NCBI GenBank assembly: GCA_944372585.1
Contig: CALVZQ010000001.1
Location: 70,512 to 134,511 of the forward strand
Source: an uncultured Clostridia bacterium
GTDB lineage: Bacteria; Bacillota; Clostridia; Christensenellales; UBA1242
DNA: 64,000 nucleotides
Direction: 5' to 3'
The notes below the pieces were generated by a model that was not told the DNA's origin, searched no databases, and saw only the letters and a list, made by a program, of their open reading frames with translations. Of the stretch, positions 41,056 through 56,600 are shown in pieces. The number at the start of each line of letters is the position of its first letter. The stretch's first letter is position 1. The translations under genes were made by a program, and so were the position numbers.

Positions 41056-41316
41056 ATGAAAGCATATATCAAAGAAAGAACACTGGAAGTGGCTCGCCAC
41101 ATTTCCGAGACTCAAGACACAATCAGAAAAACTGCTCAAATTTTTGGTTTGAGCAAAAGCACTGTTCATAATGACTTATCGAAAAGATTGAAGAAAGTTG
41201 ACAAACAGATGTATGATGATGTTCAAAAAATTTTGGAGCATAATTTTGCACAGAAACATATACGTGGTGGAATGTCAACAAAACTCAAATATGAAACTAG
41301 GGAAATGGATTTATAA
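41056..41316 (+). CDS. spoIIID: Sporulation transcriptional regulator SpoIIID
   Basis: 86 residues from ATG 41056, after GGGAGG (an in-frame ATG at 41044 overlaps the ribosome-binding site). YIKERTLEVARHISETQDTIRKTAQIFGLSKSTVHNDL is the SpoIIID helix-turn-helix and HIRGGMSTKLKYE the conserved basic C-terminal helix. SpoIIID is a mother-cell DNA-binding protein that tunes sigma-E genes. With the spoIIQ-like gene it shows that the host can, or its ancestors could, form endospores. Confidence 0.95.
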   Translation: MKAYIKERTLEVARHISETQDTIRKTAQIFGLSKSTVHNDLSKRLKKVDKQMYDDVQKILEHNFAQKHIRGGMSTKLKYETREMDL

Positions 41317-41358
41317 AAAAATATTTTAAGAAAAAAATAAAAATGCGCAAAAATGCAT

Positions 41359-41400
41359 AAAAAATGCCAAAAAAATTGAATTTTTGGCATTTTTTGTTAT
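41359..41400 (+). terminator. spoIIID terminator
   Basis: A-run plus ATGCCAAAAA (41359-41373) pairs with TTTTTGGCAT plus T-run (41381-41395). The loop is seven bases. Confidence 0.85.
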
Positions 41401-41590
41401 TTTTTATATTTTTTTGATTTTTTTTATTTGTTTAAATTAAATTAAAAATGAAAAGAATTTGATAATCTTTGATGGTGGAATAAAAAATTATTTGACAAAA
41501 ATTAAATAAAAATCTGAAAAATAATTAAAAAATGTTTTTTTCTGACTTTTTAATTTTTTTTGTTTTTGTTTGAAATTTTTTGTCAATTTT

Positions 41591-41664
41591 TTGACTTTGG
41601 ACCTGCTATTTATTTATAATATATTATATAAAAATTTGCTTATTGCAAATATTATTTTAGGAGG
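41591..41664 (+). promoter_or_regulatory. Promoter and ribosome-binding site of the giant lipoprotein gene
   Basis: TTGACT (41591-41596), 18 bases, TATAAT (41615-41620), giving a leader of about 40 bases with AGGAGG at 41659-41664, four bases before ATG 41669. Unlike many genes here it uses a full Shine-Dalgarno. Confidence 0.7.
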
Positions 41665-41668
41665 ACAC

Positions 41669-44600
41669 ATGAAGAAATTTGCTCTGGGAATTTTGAGTGT
41701 TTTTATGATTTTGGGAGGAGTTCTGTTATCCGCATGTGAAAAGAAAGTTTCACTTTCTGTTTCCACGGAAGAAATTTCTATTTATACAAATTATGAACAG
41801 GCAGAAAACTACCAATCAAAAGAGATTGATGTTTCTCTTGAGAATTCTTCTTCTGGAATTAATATTGAAATTTTGAAAGGTAGAGACAGCATAAGTCTTT
41901 CTCCTGTGACTGTTAAAAATTCAAGCAATTATTCCTTCACCATTTTTGCAGATAAAAGTGGAGAGGCAGAAGTGAAGGTTTCTTCAAAAGAAGACAGCAG
42001 ACAGAGCAAAACAATCAGTGTCCATGTTATGACCGTTTTGGAAGAGATTACATCTGCGTCTGAAGATAGTGTTGATGGCAGAACAAATTTGTTTGTCACA
42101 AAAGGTGTGGAAAAGGAACTTAATGTTGATGACTATTTCAATCTGGAACCAGTGACTGTCAATGTGTGTGATATTGTTTGGACATTTGAGGATTCTGATT
42201 TGGAAAATTCTCAACAATTTGTCAGAGACGGTGTTTTGTATGCCACAATAGAGAACGATCGTTTGCTTGTCAATGAAGACTTTGATATGTCATACATAAA
42301 TTTGAGAGCATCTTTTGTCAATAACACAGGCATTTATAACACTGTGAGATTTGAAGTTTTGGAAAACAGCACAATCAACAACTTGACTGTCGATGGAACT
42401 GCATTATATCAAAACAATACTGTTGCAACAGATGAAGTGACTTTCGGACTTGTGAGAAACAATTCACAATTGTCAAGTGTTGAGGGGACAATTGTTATCA
42501 ACACACCTTATGAGATAACTTTGACACCAGTTGTTTATGAAAGACTCCAAGATGACAGTTTGCAACTCTTGACCAGGACAGAGTATGAGAACTTTTTGAC
42601 TTTGGAGATTGCTTCACCAACTGTTGATGAGGCTACAAACAGAATTACATACAATTTCACAATTGATGCTTTGGACAAGTTTTCGGTAAATAAGTTTGGA
42701 ACGTTCTATTTTTACCTTCAAATTGGCTACAAAGACTATAACTTTGATTTGATCTCTGATGGCACAACAATCATTTTTGATACATATTATTCTGCGACAA
42801 GAATAGAGACTTCAAATGCTAATGGTGACATTTTGAATAATAATGAAATTGATGTCTTTTCAAATTATTCAACAGGAAACGGATATAGAATTTCAACAAC
42901 CATATTGCCAAGTGAAGTGGCAATAGACAATGAGTATTTCTATATTTCTGTCGATTTGAATCAAGATTCATTGAGAAATCTAACACTTGATGGAAACAAT
43001 CCAGTTTCATCTTTTGTCAAGATTTATTATCGAGGACAAGAGTTGGCCTTCACAAATCAACAAGGTTCCAGCATTTACACCTCCACAACAATCCTGAATG
43101 GGGCAGATGTTTATGTTGCAAGTGGAGAAATGTTTGATGTTTTGGAAGATGTTGATTTCAGATTTGTGTCTTGCAGCAACGAAAATGCCAACACAAGAAT
43201 TACTATGAATTTCTATAGGATTTCAACTGAACAAACCTTGGTAGTGACAGATGAAGCCGATGAAGATATTCCTGCAACGACATATATGTCATCAAGTGCA
43301 TATGGAACTGGTGTTGAGACTTTTGTTGTCAAGATAAGTGATTTGTCGACAACATCTGGTTTGAGTCTTGCTCATGATTCAAACGCAAGATTTAAATTTT
43401 CTGAATTGGAATATGTTTCTTCTAGTGTCAATACTGAAGAAGGAATGTATGTTATCGTCAGATTTACGGTGACTTTGAATGGTTTTAATTTCAATTCAAC
43501 AACAAACTTTTGGTTTGAACATATAACTGGAAAAACTTCAACAAAATTTGCCATTGAAGCCTACGTTCCATTGACTTTCGCATCAATCTCAAATGCTGAC
43601 AAATCTTCTTCTGATGTTTACAAAGATCAACAAAGTTCTCAAAGTTATATTGAAAATGCTGGACTTTTATCTATTGATCCAACAAAACAAAACAGTTCTC
43701 TTTCAAACTTGTTGGTTGAGGCTGGCATCAGTTTGCCTTTGACGATAAATTATCAAAATGCTTCTCTTTCGGAAAATGCAATCACATACAAATTCCTTTC
43801 TTTTGACAATTTGGTTGCAGCAGTGAGGATCTCTGAGGGTATCACAGATGATGAACAAGCCATTGCAAGAGCAGAAGAATTGTTCTCTTCGGGAGATTTG
43901 AACGCTGTTGTGATGAATTATTATCGCTATTTTGAAAATAATAACGGTCTTTATTTCACAATTAATGAAAACAGACTAAATTTGACAGACAACTCTTTCA
44001 AAGGGTACGTTTGCGCATTAATAAGTGGGTTTGACGAAGAACATAATGAAATTGTTTTGGCTAGATTTTTTGCATTGGAAAGTTTCTATTCTGTTAGATA
44101 CTTGTCCTCAAATGTCACTACAACTTTGCTCTACACAACTGAAACACTCAGTCAAAGTGATATGGGGCTTTCAAGGGCAGATGTTACCATTTCTATGCGT
44201 CCAGATGAAAAAGTCCCAACATACTCAAATGACACCTCTTGCTTTACATTTACATCAGCACTTGATGAGTTTGAAGTGACTGATGATGGAACTTATCTGA
44301 AAAACAGATATTATGAAATACAGAACATTTCATTCTCTTCTTCCGGCAGATATTTCAGATTTAGAATTGTCGCAAATTCGACAAATTTGCAGACATCGGT
44401 TCGAGATATTTTGTCGATCACATATCTTGATCAAAACGGAATTGAAAGAAGAACGGAAATTCAAATTGAGATCAGAAATGTGAACAGAATTGAAAGTGTT
44501 AAATGGTTGAATCAAACAGAAGATAATGAAATCTATTTGAATTTGACCACAACAGTAAACAGTGAGAGAAGTTTCACGATTTCCACATCAGTAAGTCCAA

Positions 44601-47600
44601 GTGATGCAAATGACGGCAGTTTGGCATATGCATATTTTGCTGCTTCGGGCTCAAGAAGTGATCTTTCAATCACAACTTCTTTGTCAGGACAAATCTTCAA
44701 TCTCAACATCAACACCAGCAAGGGTGGATATGGAAATTTGTATTTGTTGCCTAATGATATGGTCAAGATTGTTGACGGAGTGGAACAAGTTTTGTTGTAT
44801 AAATACACAGAAGTTGATGGTGTCATTGTTGAGAGTCCAATCTACAAAAGATTGTCAGAACTTGACCTATATTATGACAATTTGATCAATGAAAATGATG
44901 AAATTTCAACATATTTCTATAACAATGACGGAGAGAAAATCTATTACAAAGATTTGATCATTAAGATTGCGATTACGATTGCTGATGGCATGAGTGAGGG
45001 GACTGCAATTCGTGTTTATAATGAAGCTGATTTGAAAAATATTGACACTGCAAAATATTACAGAATCATGAACAACATCACTTTGACAAATTGGACGAGT
45101 TACAGCCAATTTAGCGGAATGTTTTTTGGAAAAGATGACACTGTCACTCTGACTTTTGAAGGGAACAGTCAAAGTTTTGTTGACACTTTGCTTGAAAACG
45201 GTGTGATTAAAAATCTTATCTTTGCTGGAAGGGTTTCAAGTGCTGGGACCGAATCGTCAGGCTTTGTTGTCAACACAAATCGTGGAACTATTGACAGTGT
45301 GTTTGTCGATGTTTATTATTCTGACGGAAATTATAACAGCAGCACTTTGAGTGCAACAACTTTGAGTACAACAACTTCATCTGTTGGAGTGATGGCAGGT
45401 GCTAACTATGGAACCATCAAGGACTCATATTCTTACGGTGTCACCATTTATGCAACAAATGCCGCTTATGTTGGCGGCATTGCTGGACAAAACTTGAATG
45501 TCATTCAAGGTTGTGGTGTTGAATTTTATAGTTTTGCTTTGGCAGATGGTTCAACATCAAGCAACAAAATTGAATCAGATGGAGCAATTGGAGGAATTGC
45601 CGGTTTTGGTGGAGAAAACAGCGTAATTGAAAAATCTTATGCTTATGCATACTCTTTGACTGAGACAGGCAATCATGCAATTTCAACCATTTTTGATAAT
45701 GGAAATGTGGCAAAGGGTGTGTTTATGGCTGGATTCAGTTTTGGAGCAAGAATTGATCAAAGTTTTGCGTTCCTTGGAGATTTGAGAGCGCCAGTTCAGT
45801 CAAATGCTAACACTCAGAATATTTCAATAAAAAATTCTTATATGTCATATTACAACAACACATCTCAACAAATTGAAACAAGACTTTTTGTTGACGCAAC
45901 TTTTGCCTATATCAATCAGATTTATCATGGTGATGCGCAACAAATTGGAAATGCAAATGTTTTGCAAATTTCTGATATCCCAAGTGATTACAACAATCCA
46001 ACCACAGGAAGCAAATGGGCAGATTTGGTTGCCAGACTTGACGCCGAAATTTGGGAAACTGTCGATATTGACAGTGATGTAAACTTTGGATTTATGTATC
46101 TCAAGGACACCACACAAAGTGCAGAAATTGATGTCGCAGACATAAGTATTTCTGACAATGTCTCTCCATTGAAATCACTTAATGCTGGAAATGATAAGGG
46201 AATTTTGTTTATCTACAGTCCAACTGCAACAATTTCTGATCCAGCAGAGCAATCTGCTTTGACAAATTACAACACCATTTCAATTGCGGATTTGTTTGGC
46301 GTGACAGCCGATCAGGCGAGAAGTTTGCTTGTCACAAGCGACAGTAAAAACATTTCACTGAGTGCAAATTCAATCAGACTTTTGTCAAAAGGCACAGAAG
46401 AATTTGCTGTTACTGTTCACTCAAAAATGAACTTTACTTCAGACAAGACATTTACATTTGTCATATTAAATTATTTGCCAGATCTTGTGACAACATTAAA
46501 CACTGTCGAACTTGAAGAGAATCAAACAATTCTGTTGCAAACTGGTTTAAACAATTCCAGAACAGTGATGTTCAACATGAACAACACAATCTATCTTAAT
46601 GGAACTGGTTATTCAACTGCGAGAGATTCGTTCACTGTGCAATACATCTTGACTGGAAACACATACACAGAAACAGTTGGAGATGTTGACGTTGAAAAAG
46701 AGTTTGTGACTGTTTCAAAAAACACCAATTCATTGACTTTCTTGGGAAATAAAAATCATGATGTTGATGGTGTCACAAATGTTGAGGCATACATCACTGT
46801 TGATGATGTTGCAAATGATGACGATTATTCAAATGCCATCAAAAACATCAGAACAAGAAATTTTGGAATTTCGGTTTATAATGGTGCAACAGCATTGTTT
46901 GTTGAAAATGCAACCAATCTCATTGTCAAACCGTCTCAATATGCTGTCTTTGATGTGACACTTGTGACTGATGCAGAGAACGACAATTTGACCATTGGTT
47001 TGCAATATGGAGAAATTGAAATTCCAAACGAAATATCATCAGATGACTTTTCAGCCCAATTTGTTGTTGACAGCAAATTGACACTCAACGTTTCTTGGAC
47101 AAGAACGACAACAACAGATGGTTTCAGATTTAGAGTTTGGGTGAGAATTGATGATGAGAAAAAACATTTGATTGATCAAATTTATGAAAATTTGACGATT
47201 GTGATCAATGCGACAAGTCAGTCAGCAAACTCAACATACCTCAAAACAGTTGGGATTACTGTGATGACGCAGGAAATTGAAGATATCAGCATATCGACTT
47301 ACAACATAGAAAGTCGACAAATCAGAAATTCAATCTTGTATTTGGTGCCAGCAGATGAAATCACAAACACTTTGTCACCTTCTTCTGATGCAATAATTGC
47401 AGTTACGGTTGATCCTGCTTATGCGATGATGACGAAGTTCTCTTTGACATATTCCGTTTCTGGAGATGGAAATGTTGGAACTGTGAATATTTCAAAACTT
47501 AGTCACAATTCAAGATATGGATATTATGTAAATTCAAATTCAACATCTTTGATTGAAAATGGAATTGAAGTTTCATTGTCTGATCAAGATAGAATGGGTG

Positions 47601-50600
47601 ATGGTGTGTTCTATTTCAGAATCTACATCTCCAGTGCTTTTGAAACCTCAAGTTCGTTGCAACTTACTTTGACATATTATAATGGTTCAACTCCTTTGGT
47701 TTCTGGAACGCACAACCTCAACATTGATTATTTGCAAAGTGCAAATATAAGAGTGAATGGTGCAACAACGTATGTGCTTGCAAAAGGCGCAAGTGCAACT
47801 GTCACTGTCACAGTTGACAAAAATCAAGAATTAGATGATCTATATTTGCAAAATAATGGTGCAAATATAAGTCTTTCTGCATACACTTTGCAGGAATTTG
47901 ACACTTACAAAGTTTACACTGCAGAAATCACTGCCTCTGTTGATGCAAAATTGACCAATGACAAGGATAGTGGAATCTTCTATGTTTGTGCCACAGTGAG
48001 ACGAGTCATCAACAACAGCACGGAAATCAAAGAGAGCAGAGCGACAATCTGTTTGGTTGACTTTTCAGTTGACGGAGAAAATATCAAGGTTTCTTCAAGT
48101 GGCGGAACATCAACATACAACGGGCAGACCTATGATGTGTTCTATTCGTACATCAACGCAACAGATACTTTGAGTTTTGATTATCCTTTTGACCCAGAAA
48201 GTTATAGTTATGACCAAAACGATATTGACCAAGTTTCAGCGGTTGAAAAAATCATGGAAGAACGCGCACGTTTTGAACGTAGCAACACATATCAAGACGA
48301 AGATGTTGGTTATTTCATCAATTATGCTCTTAACGAAGAAACTGGAAGGTATGAAGAAGTTTCGCTGAAATATCAACTTTGGTATGCAACAGATGAAAAT
48401 AATTCTACTGCAATTTGCAACGATTATGGAATTATTCAAAGAGGTACTTTCAGAATTGATGAAGTTGAAGGCAGATATGATGACGGAACTTCATATAGTT
48501 ATTTGACAATCACAGGACTTAGAACTGGCAGGCAACTGATGAAACTTAGAACAACAATCACATATCAAGGAATCGAAATGTATTATGATTATTATTTCTT
48601 GATTGTGGTTGAAGTTTGGTCTGACGAAGACACTCCAACACAAATTTTCACCGGGCAAGAATTTGTTGATTATGCCACAAATTCTGAACAATCTGATGAT
48701 TATATTTTGATGAATGATATCGTTCTTACAGATTATACTCCTGTCAACACAGATTTGATTGACAGTCTTGATGGAAATGGATACACAATTCATATCAACA
48801 GTTTTGCGTATCCAGATTCAACTTCAATCAATTTGGCTTTGTTTGACACTGTCACAGAAAATACCACACTGAAAAATGTTAGAGTCAACATATATAATGG
48901 TGGTCAAATCACTGTCAATATTTCTCAGTATACTGACATTAATATTGCTGGGTTTGCTCTTGAAAATAATGGTATAATCTACAACTGCGAGGTTGTTGCA
49001 TATTATGATGAGCAACACCAGTCAAGTTCGATCTCTGGTGAAACGGGATTGGTTGTCAAATACACCATGGGCACAAACACTGATCCAATTGGAATCACTT
49101 CGTCAATGGTTACATCTTTGGGTGTTGAAAGTTTGGTTTCTGGTTTTGTTTTGACCAACAATTCGTCAATCACAAACAGTCGAGTTGGTGGAGAAACTTT
49201 CATGCAAATCATTGAAATTGCAGGGACTCAATATCTCAAAACACAAAGCCTCAATTTGTTTGTTTTGAGAGGACAAGGAGAAGTTTCTGGGTTTGTCAAT
49301 GACAATTCATCTTCAGGTTATATAAGTGCGTCATATGCTGACAATATTCAAATTTACAATGACATGGATTCAACGGCGTCAATAACTGCAGGATTTTCAG
49401 TTTATAATCACAACAACATTCAAAACAGTTATGTTGAAGGCAAAGGTGAAGATATATTGACAACAGACGATGTACAAATTTATAACAACCTTTCAAACAT
49501 CACATCAATTGGTGTGATTGGAGGGTTTGTCTATCAAAATGATGCATTGATCAAAAACTCATATTCAAACATTGCAATTGAAAACAGCGAATCTAAAGCA
49601 TCATTGGTGGCTGGTTTTGTCTATATCAATAATGTTGGTGGAGAAATCAACTTGTGTTATTCGGCTTGCGACATCACAAAAACAGACATCAGCCAGATGC
49701 ATTTTTCTGGTGTTGATGATTTCGCTAATTCCTTGAACTATGGAACAATCAATTTCTCTTATTTCTATAACGAATCTCCAATTGATGACACAAATCAAAC
49801 AAGTGTGACATCTGGAGCTTTGTCTGTCAGCGATGTTATGAATGAGGATACGTTCTATGGGTTCAGTTTTGCTTCTGCTCCAGGTGCATATGATGGAATT
49901 TGGAGTGTTTCAGAAACAGAAAAATTGACCCTCGTGAGCGCAAATCAAATTTCATTCTCAAATCGTTATGCTGTTACGAATGGGTCCGTGACATCAATTT
50001 TCTACAACAGATCGCTTCTAGATGCAGACACTATGATAAGAGTTGATCTCTCTTATGGCGGAGAAAACAACCCTATCATAATCAGAGATGCATACGATTT
50101 TGCTATGGCGACAGGAAAAGCTGGTGCCACTGAGATTTCTTCATATAAGGAATATTACAATGATTCAGAAGTGTTTGGACACTATAGATTGGTAAATAAT
50201 CTTGACATGTCCGAAATTGATCAAAATTCTGAGAATGAAAATTCCATCAAATTGCAAACGACGAAGAAGACACTGACTGGACTTATTGATGGAAATGGAT
50301 TTACCATTTCAAACATTAGTTTGGGTAGCAGTGAAGTTGCAGAAAATTTTGGTCTTTTTGCGAAACTTGATGGGGCGGTCATAATGAATTTGGATTTGAT
50401 TGTTGATTCAATTCACAATTCAAGAGCCAATATTGTTGGAACTTTGGCAGGAACAGCGGTGGATTCGAGAATCATTTCAATCAGTCTTTCTCCTGTTGCT
50501 TCTCAAACAAGCGTCAAAACATCAATTTTGGGCAACAATGTTGTCGGTGGTGTTGTTGGCATGCTCTTTGGCGAAAGCAAAATGAGTGACATTAATGTTG

Positions 50601-53600
50601 TTGATATTGATGTTTATTCCGCATACTATCTGAGCGGGAAGAATGTAAACTCAAATGACAACTATACAGGTCCAATTTTGAGAAATTATGCTTCAAATGG
50701 TTATTCAATTTCTACCTATGTTTCAAGAATTTCTTATGCAGGAGCAGTTGCAGGATATGTTGACATCTATGATTCGCTGTCTGGTGATTCCGTGATGTTT
50801 TCCGCACTTGAAGGTGGTGATTATGATGTTGCAATCATTCATGTTTCCGATTCGGTGAATATCTATGGTGAAGTCGCTGGAGGACTTTTCGGTTACGTTG
50901 GAAGCTCAACTTTGATTTTTGATGCAACTCTTGAACTTGATGCAGATATGAATCTTTCAAACCCTTCATATATTATTTCGAAAAATCTTTATGCTGGTGG
51001 TTTGGTAGGAGAAAACTATGGTGGTTTGTTTGCTATTTCAGCAAGTTATTCTGACGCGCTTCAAGACACAATTGAAACTTCAGAAAATTCTTATTATACA
51101 GGAGAGATAACTGCTGAAAAAGGTCAACAGTCAATTTTCTCATACACAATGAACGATGAAGGATATTCTTCAAACATCAATGATCCACTTTTTATTGGTG
51201 GAATTGTTGGATATATGGGTGGGGGATACATCTATATTGGCTACAACAAGTTGAATGTAATCTCACATTCTGCATCAACACTGGCTGTGGGTGGAATTAT
51301 TGGACTTGCTGGTTATGAAGACAGTTTGTATGACCTGTCCTTTATAGATTCCATGCCTAAGATCAACATTCTTTTGAATGATGTCTATGCGTCTGGTGAT
51401 GTCTATGTTGACACTGTTTCTGAAAACGGCGTAAGTGCAGGCATTATTGGTGCATTGGAAAGAACTGACACTGAAAATGTTTCAATTGTTGCAATGAAAA
51501 ACGTTCTTGCAGTCAATTATTATTCATATAATGGTTCACAATTGGTTGGAGACAATGTTGAAAGTGAAACCACAGGAGTGAGCGACAGACATTTCATCTT
51601 GGTTGGCAATGTGATAAATTCTGATGATAATACCATTTTTGAGGATAATTTTGACTCGAGGTTGTATTTGATTGATTCAGAAGATTATTATTTGGACGTT
51701 TCCAAGAGTTATGCATATGATGGCGCATTCCATCAATCTGATACGGTTGGTGGCTACACACAGGTTTTGCTCAACAATTCTGTTTCTCTAAGTTTGAGGC
51801 CATATGGTTTCAAAACGGCATGGGATAATGGTGACAGTTCAAGATTGTATGATGCGATTTTGAGCGTGGAATCAATTGGAGATCAGTCAATGTCGACTAT
51901 GTCGTCGGCTTATGCTCAGATGTATAATTATTTCCTTGCTAACAATTGGAGTGAACAATATTGGGCACACACTGAAGAAGATTTGTTCCCTCATATTCAA
52001 CTTTTGCCACTTCCAAATGTCATTTTCTGGGATCAATACAACACTGATGAAGTTTTAAGGGCGATGGAAAATGGCAGTATTACAGTTGTTGTAAGAGGCA
52101 AGGTTGACGAAGATGTTGATGAATATAAGGATATTGATTTGACCAAACCTTATACAGACAGTAATGGTGGCGTGCATACTTTCTCTGCCATTAGTGGTTT
52201 CTACGGCAATTTGATTTCATATTATGACTACACAAACAGCAGCACTGAAGGTTTCATTACCGAAGTGGTGTATGGTGATGGTGGAAAAGTTGTTGGTGGA
52301 TATGCCGGAACAGCAGTCAGTGGTGCTGATAAAGTTGGAATCATCATCGACACTCCTTTCTTTGAAAATTTAACTAATGGTGCAAACGTTGAAGGTATCA
52401 ATTTCTATTTGTGTGCAAATGAAGATGATGTCATCAATTATTCATTGGTGCAAGCCGAAGTAGGAAACAACTCGGAGACTGGAAATGCTGTGTTTAGAGA
52501 TGTCAACATAGTTCTAAACTCTGATGTGAAACTGTCCACTTCTTCAGAAAATCTTGGAACTGAAACTTCATATATGGCAGGACTGATCACAAGAATTGCA
52601 CATGAATCGTCGTTTATCAACATCACATTTACAATCCGCAATAATTCAAGTTTGACATTTGAACATTCAAGTTCTGATGGTTCCAGCGGAGGGGAATATG
52701 ATGTCTATATGGGATTGATTGCAGGATATGTTGAACAAACAACAACTTTCACGCAAATCAATATACAAGGTGTGTATCTTGTCAATCAAGATGATACTGG
52801 CGTCGAAACAGATGATAAGACAGATATCACTTTCAATGTCGATGACAATGTTGGTGTGAGCAAAATTAATGTTTTTGCAGGACTTTATGCAGGAAAAGTG
52901 ACAAAAGGTTCTGGAAGAGCAAGAATTTCTATTGGGCTTTCAAATGTTGGAAATGTCAATTTGAAATTTTCTGCATCTACAACAACAGACAGTCCAAATA
53001 CTGATATGTTTATAGGTGGATTTGTTGGAGAAATTGTTTCAGTCGACAATGTGACGCTTATGAGTGGTTCTTCTGACAGCCTTGTGAGTGGTTTGGACAT
53101 CAACCAATGCTCTAGTGTCAACAGTCTTTATGCTGGTCTGGCTTTTGGACGAATTGAAAATTCCTATTTGACAATTTCAAATGTTGGCTATGAGGGCGCG
53201 GCCTTGTCTGGTGGAATTTATCAAGTTGGCGACGATATCTACAACAGACAAACAAACATAGGTGGAATTGCTGCCACTGTCAATTCTGCCACAGTTATTC
53301 AAAGTTTCTCTGTCAATTTGAATGTCGGAAAGAAAGAAGATATTGACAGTGAGGCAGAAGATTACATAGTAGACGAAAGAACAGAAGAAACAGTGTTTGA
53401 CCAAAATTTGTATGATTATTCTGATTCAGCATTGAAGGATTCAGCATTCAGCACTACGGGAGTTTATGGAGATAATATTGGTGGATATTTTGGTTTCGTG
53501 AGTGGCGCAAATATAATTCTGACAGGAAACAACAACATTACTGGAAATGTCAATGTCAGTGTTGGTGACACAGCAGGCATGGATTTGACAGATTCTGTGT

Positions 53601-56600
53601 CGGAAATCAATATAGGTGGATTTATTGGACAAACTCAGGGTTCAGTGACCATTAATGCAATCATAAACAATTCTATGAATGTCTCAATTTTTGATCCAAA
53701 TTTAAATATTGACAAAGATCCTACAAGTCCAGAAATCAGGACTAATGTTGGTGGATTGATCGGCAAGATGACAAATGTCATAGGAGATGTTGGCAACGCT
53801 TCATCTTCAGTCATCAACTCCAATCAAACATATTTCTATTTCACAGGAAATGTGTTGTCATCTGTGAAAAACTTTGTCTTTGGTGGAGCAATTGGATATG
53901 TTGAAAGAGAAGATTTTGTCAATACTGATAAGGCAATTTCAATCTCTGGCATTGTCTTTGGCGGAGCTGTCAAGATTTATGGGCAGGTTATTGATGGAAA
54001 ATATTATTTGCCACAAGATATAATTGTCGGGGGTGTTGTTGGCGAATATGCATTAAGTGGAGAATTGGAAGACCTTGAACAAGAAATGGATAGAGTTTAT
54101 ACCATTTCCGGATGCTTTACTTATGGAGATGTTTTTGTCAATTATTATCCAGGTTCGCTTGAAGGATATAATACAAGACTTGACACCTACAATTTTGGTG
54201 GAATTGTGGGTGTTGGTTCTCACATTGCAATTGAAAATTGCTGTACTTTAATGACATCATTCAATGATCGAATTGCTTATAACGAAAGTGGAGAAAGTGA
54301 TGACGAAGACACTTCCAACACCAATGCCATTGTTGGAAGAAACAGCAATGCTGTTCAATACACAGACAACAAATATAATTCTTCTGTTTGTATGGCCTAT
54401 CAAGAGGAAAACGGAAATCAAGATATTGGTTATGGAGAAATTGATGTATATTCTGGCTACACAAGCCGGTATGATGCAACCGTTGAAGAAGGGGGTTCTC
54501 TTGCAGAAGAGTTGACACCAAACGAAAATATTTTTGATGTGGTGAATCAATACCTTCAAAATGTGGGATTGAATTATGAGTCATATGAAGTTGGACATAA
54601 ACTTAATCCATATTCTTGGAGAGGAACAGATTCGGGCAAACATATCAAAGAAAATGAAACTGACACAGAAAATTCCATCGAAATTAAAGGCAGTTTGCAT
54701 GGAATTTCTTGGGTGACAATCATTGAGAATTTTGAAACATCAGAATCTATCGCAAACAATCTTAAAAACTTCGCAATTATTGGAAATGGGCATATCGTAA
54801 CAAGAACAGATGTTGACGAGGCATATACATCTTCTGCTGGCAGCGGTGACTTGTTGGGATATGGAGCCCTTGTCAACAACTTGGGTGAATCATATAGGGA
54901 AGGTGATCTGAGCCTCAATTTCAACATCATTGCAGGGCTTGTTATGAATCTTGAAATTATTTCAACTGATGTCAATGGTGCGGGTAGCACTGCTTTTGGT
55001 GGTGTTGCAGGAACAATGAATGGAAATTCTTTCATCTACGGAATGGGTGTTAAAGGTGAACTCTCTGTTGGAGGGTCATCTTCTCAACTTCAACTTGGTG
55101 GAATTGCTGGTTATATGTATAGCGGATCAATTAATGAATGTTATGTCGATGCGGATATAACATACAGAGCTTCAGAAGGTGGGAGGTTGTCTGGTATTGC
55201 AAATATGGGAGATCGAAATACAACCATAAAATCGACATATTCATCAGGACTTTTGGAGACTTATGTTGATATTGATGGAATCTATACATTTGCAAACAGT
55301 TTACATGCTGCTGGGGCAACCACTTCGGCGGATATTTTGGATACATATTCTGTTTCACAAGTCAAAATAAACAATTCCTTGGGTGGCGAAATTAACACAA
55401 AATCTTCTTTTGTATCAGGAGTCAATGCCATTGGAAATGTGATCAATGGAAGCAATGAAGTTCTTGACAACAAATATGATGAGGCAAGTGAAACCATAGA
55501 AAACTTGGCTGTGAACTATTCTGGTTATTATCAAGATGATGCATATGTCAACGGATTAAGTCAAGATTCTCTCATCATAGGCAACAGTGACGAAACAGAG
55601 CATACTTGGTATTTCAACAGGTATGTCAACTATGGTTATGCGTCACATGGTTTTGGTTATATGAAAAATGTTACAACTTACACATATACTGAACCAACAG
55701 AAGAGGCTTCTGATGATTATGAACCAATTTCTTATATTGATGTCTTAACTGAAGGCAACAATTATAACGAACACGAGTGGTATTTGGGAGTTTTGAATCA
55801 AGGCAAATTTAAGCAATTATATGAAACAGTAGAAGCAAGTGAAGAAAATGAGATATATAATTCTGAAGTTGGAAACAACTATAAGTTTGTTTTGAGATAT
55901 AGTTTTGAAGTTGGAGATGATATCGGAAAAGATTTGGGTGTTTCTGGCAGAGATTTAGTGATTGATGGACAAAACAACACGCTGAAAATTTCATCTACTG
56001 AGTCAGGTTTATTTGACACTTATGTTGGGACGATTAGAAACCTAAGGGTTGAAAACACAAATTTGGAAACCAAGCAACAATATGCGGGAATTCTGGCAAA
56101 TGTTTTGAAAGGTGAAATTGAAAATGTCACGGTCAACGGGGCAATGACACCAACTGGCAGCAAAATCATTGGCGGTGTTGTTGGAGTTTTGGAAGGAATG
56201 GCAACAAATGTTGATGCAGTTGTCAATATCACAGTGAACGAAAGTTCAATTGTTGGTGGTGTTGTTGGATATCTGACAAGTTACAGTGAAACAACAACAG
56301 GAGAAGACGGAGAGACGACAACAACTCAAGGCGAAGTTTCTCTTGCTTCAAACAACGGAATGATCATTCAAACGGTTTCTAGTGATATACTTTCTCTTGA
56401 TGAAGAAGAGATTCAGGTAACACCGAGAAATTATGACGGCGAAGAAAAAGATAACAAGGAATTAAATGGAATTGCAGGAGGGATTGTTGGGTATGCTGAT
56501 GGAGGCTCTTCAATTTCGGAGTCATACAACACCAATGCGGTTCTGAGTCAATTCACAAACAATGTAGGTGCAAATGTTGTTGCAGGAGGGATCGTTGGAT

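Larger units (their letters stand above)
41317..41668. other. 352-base gap before the giant gene
   Basis: Extremely A/T-rich. It holds the spoIIID terminator and the promoter of the giant gene; 41400-41590 shows only A/T tracts with no open frame or structure that I can support. Confidence 0.6.
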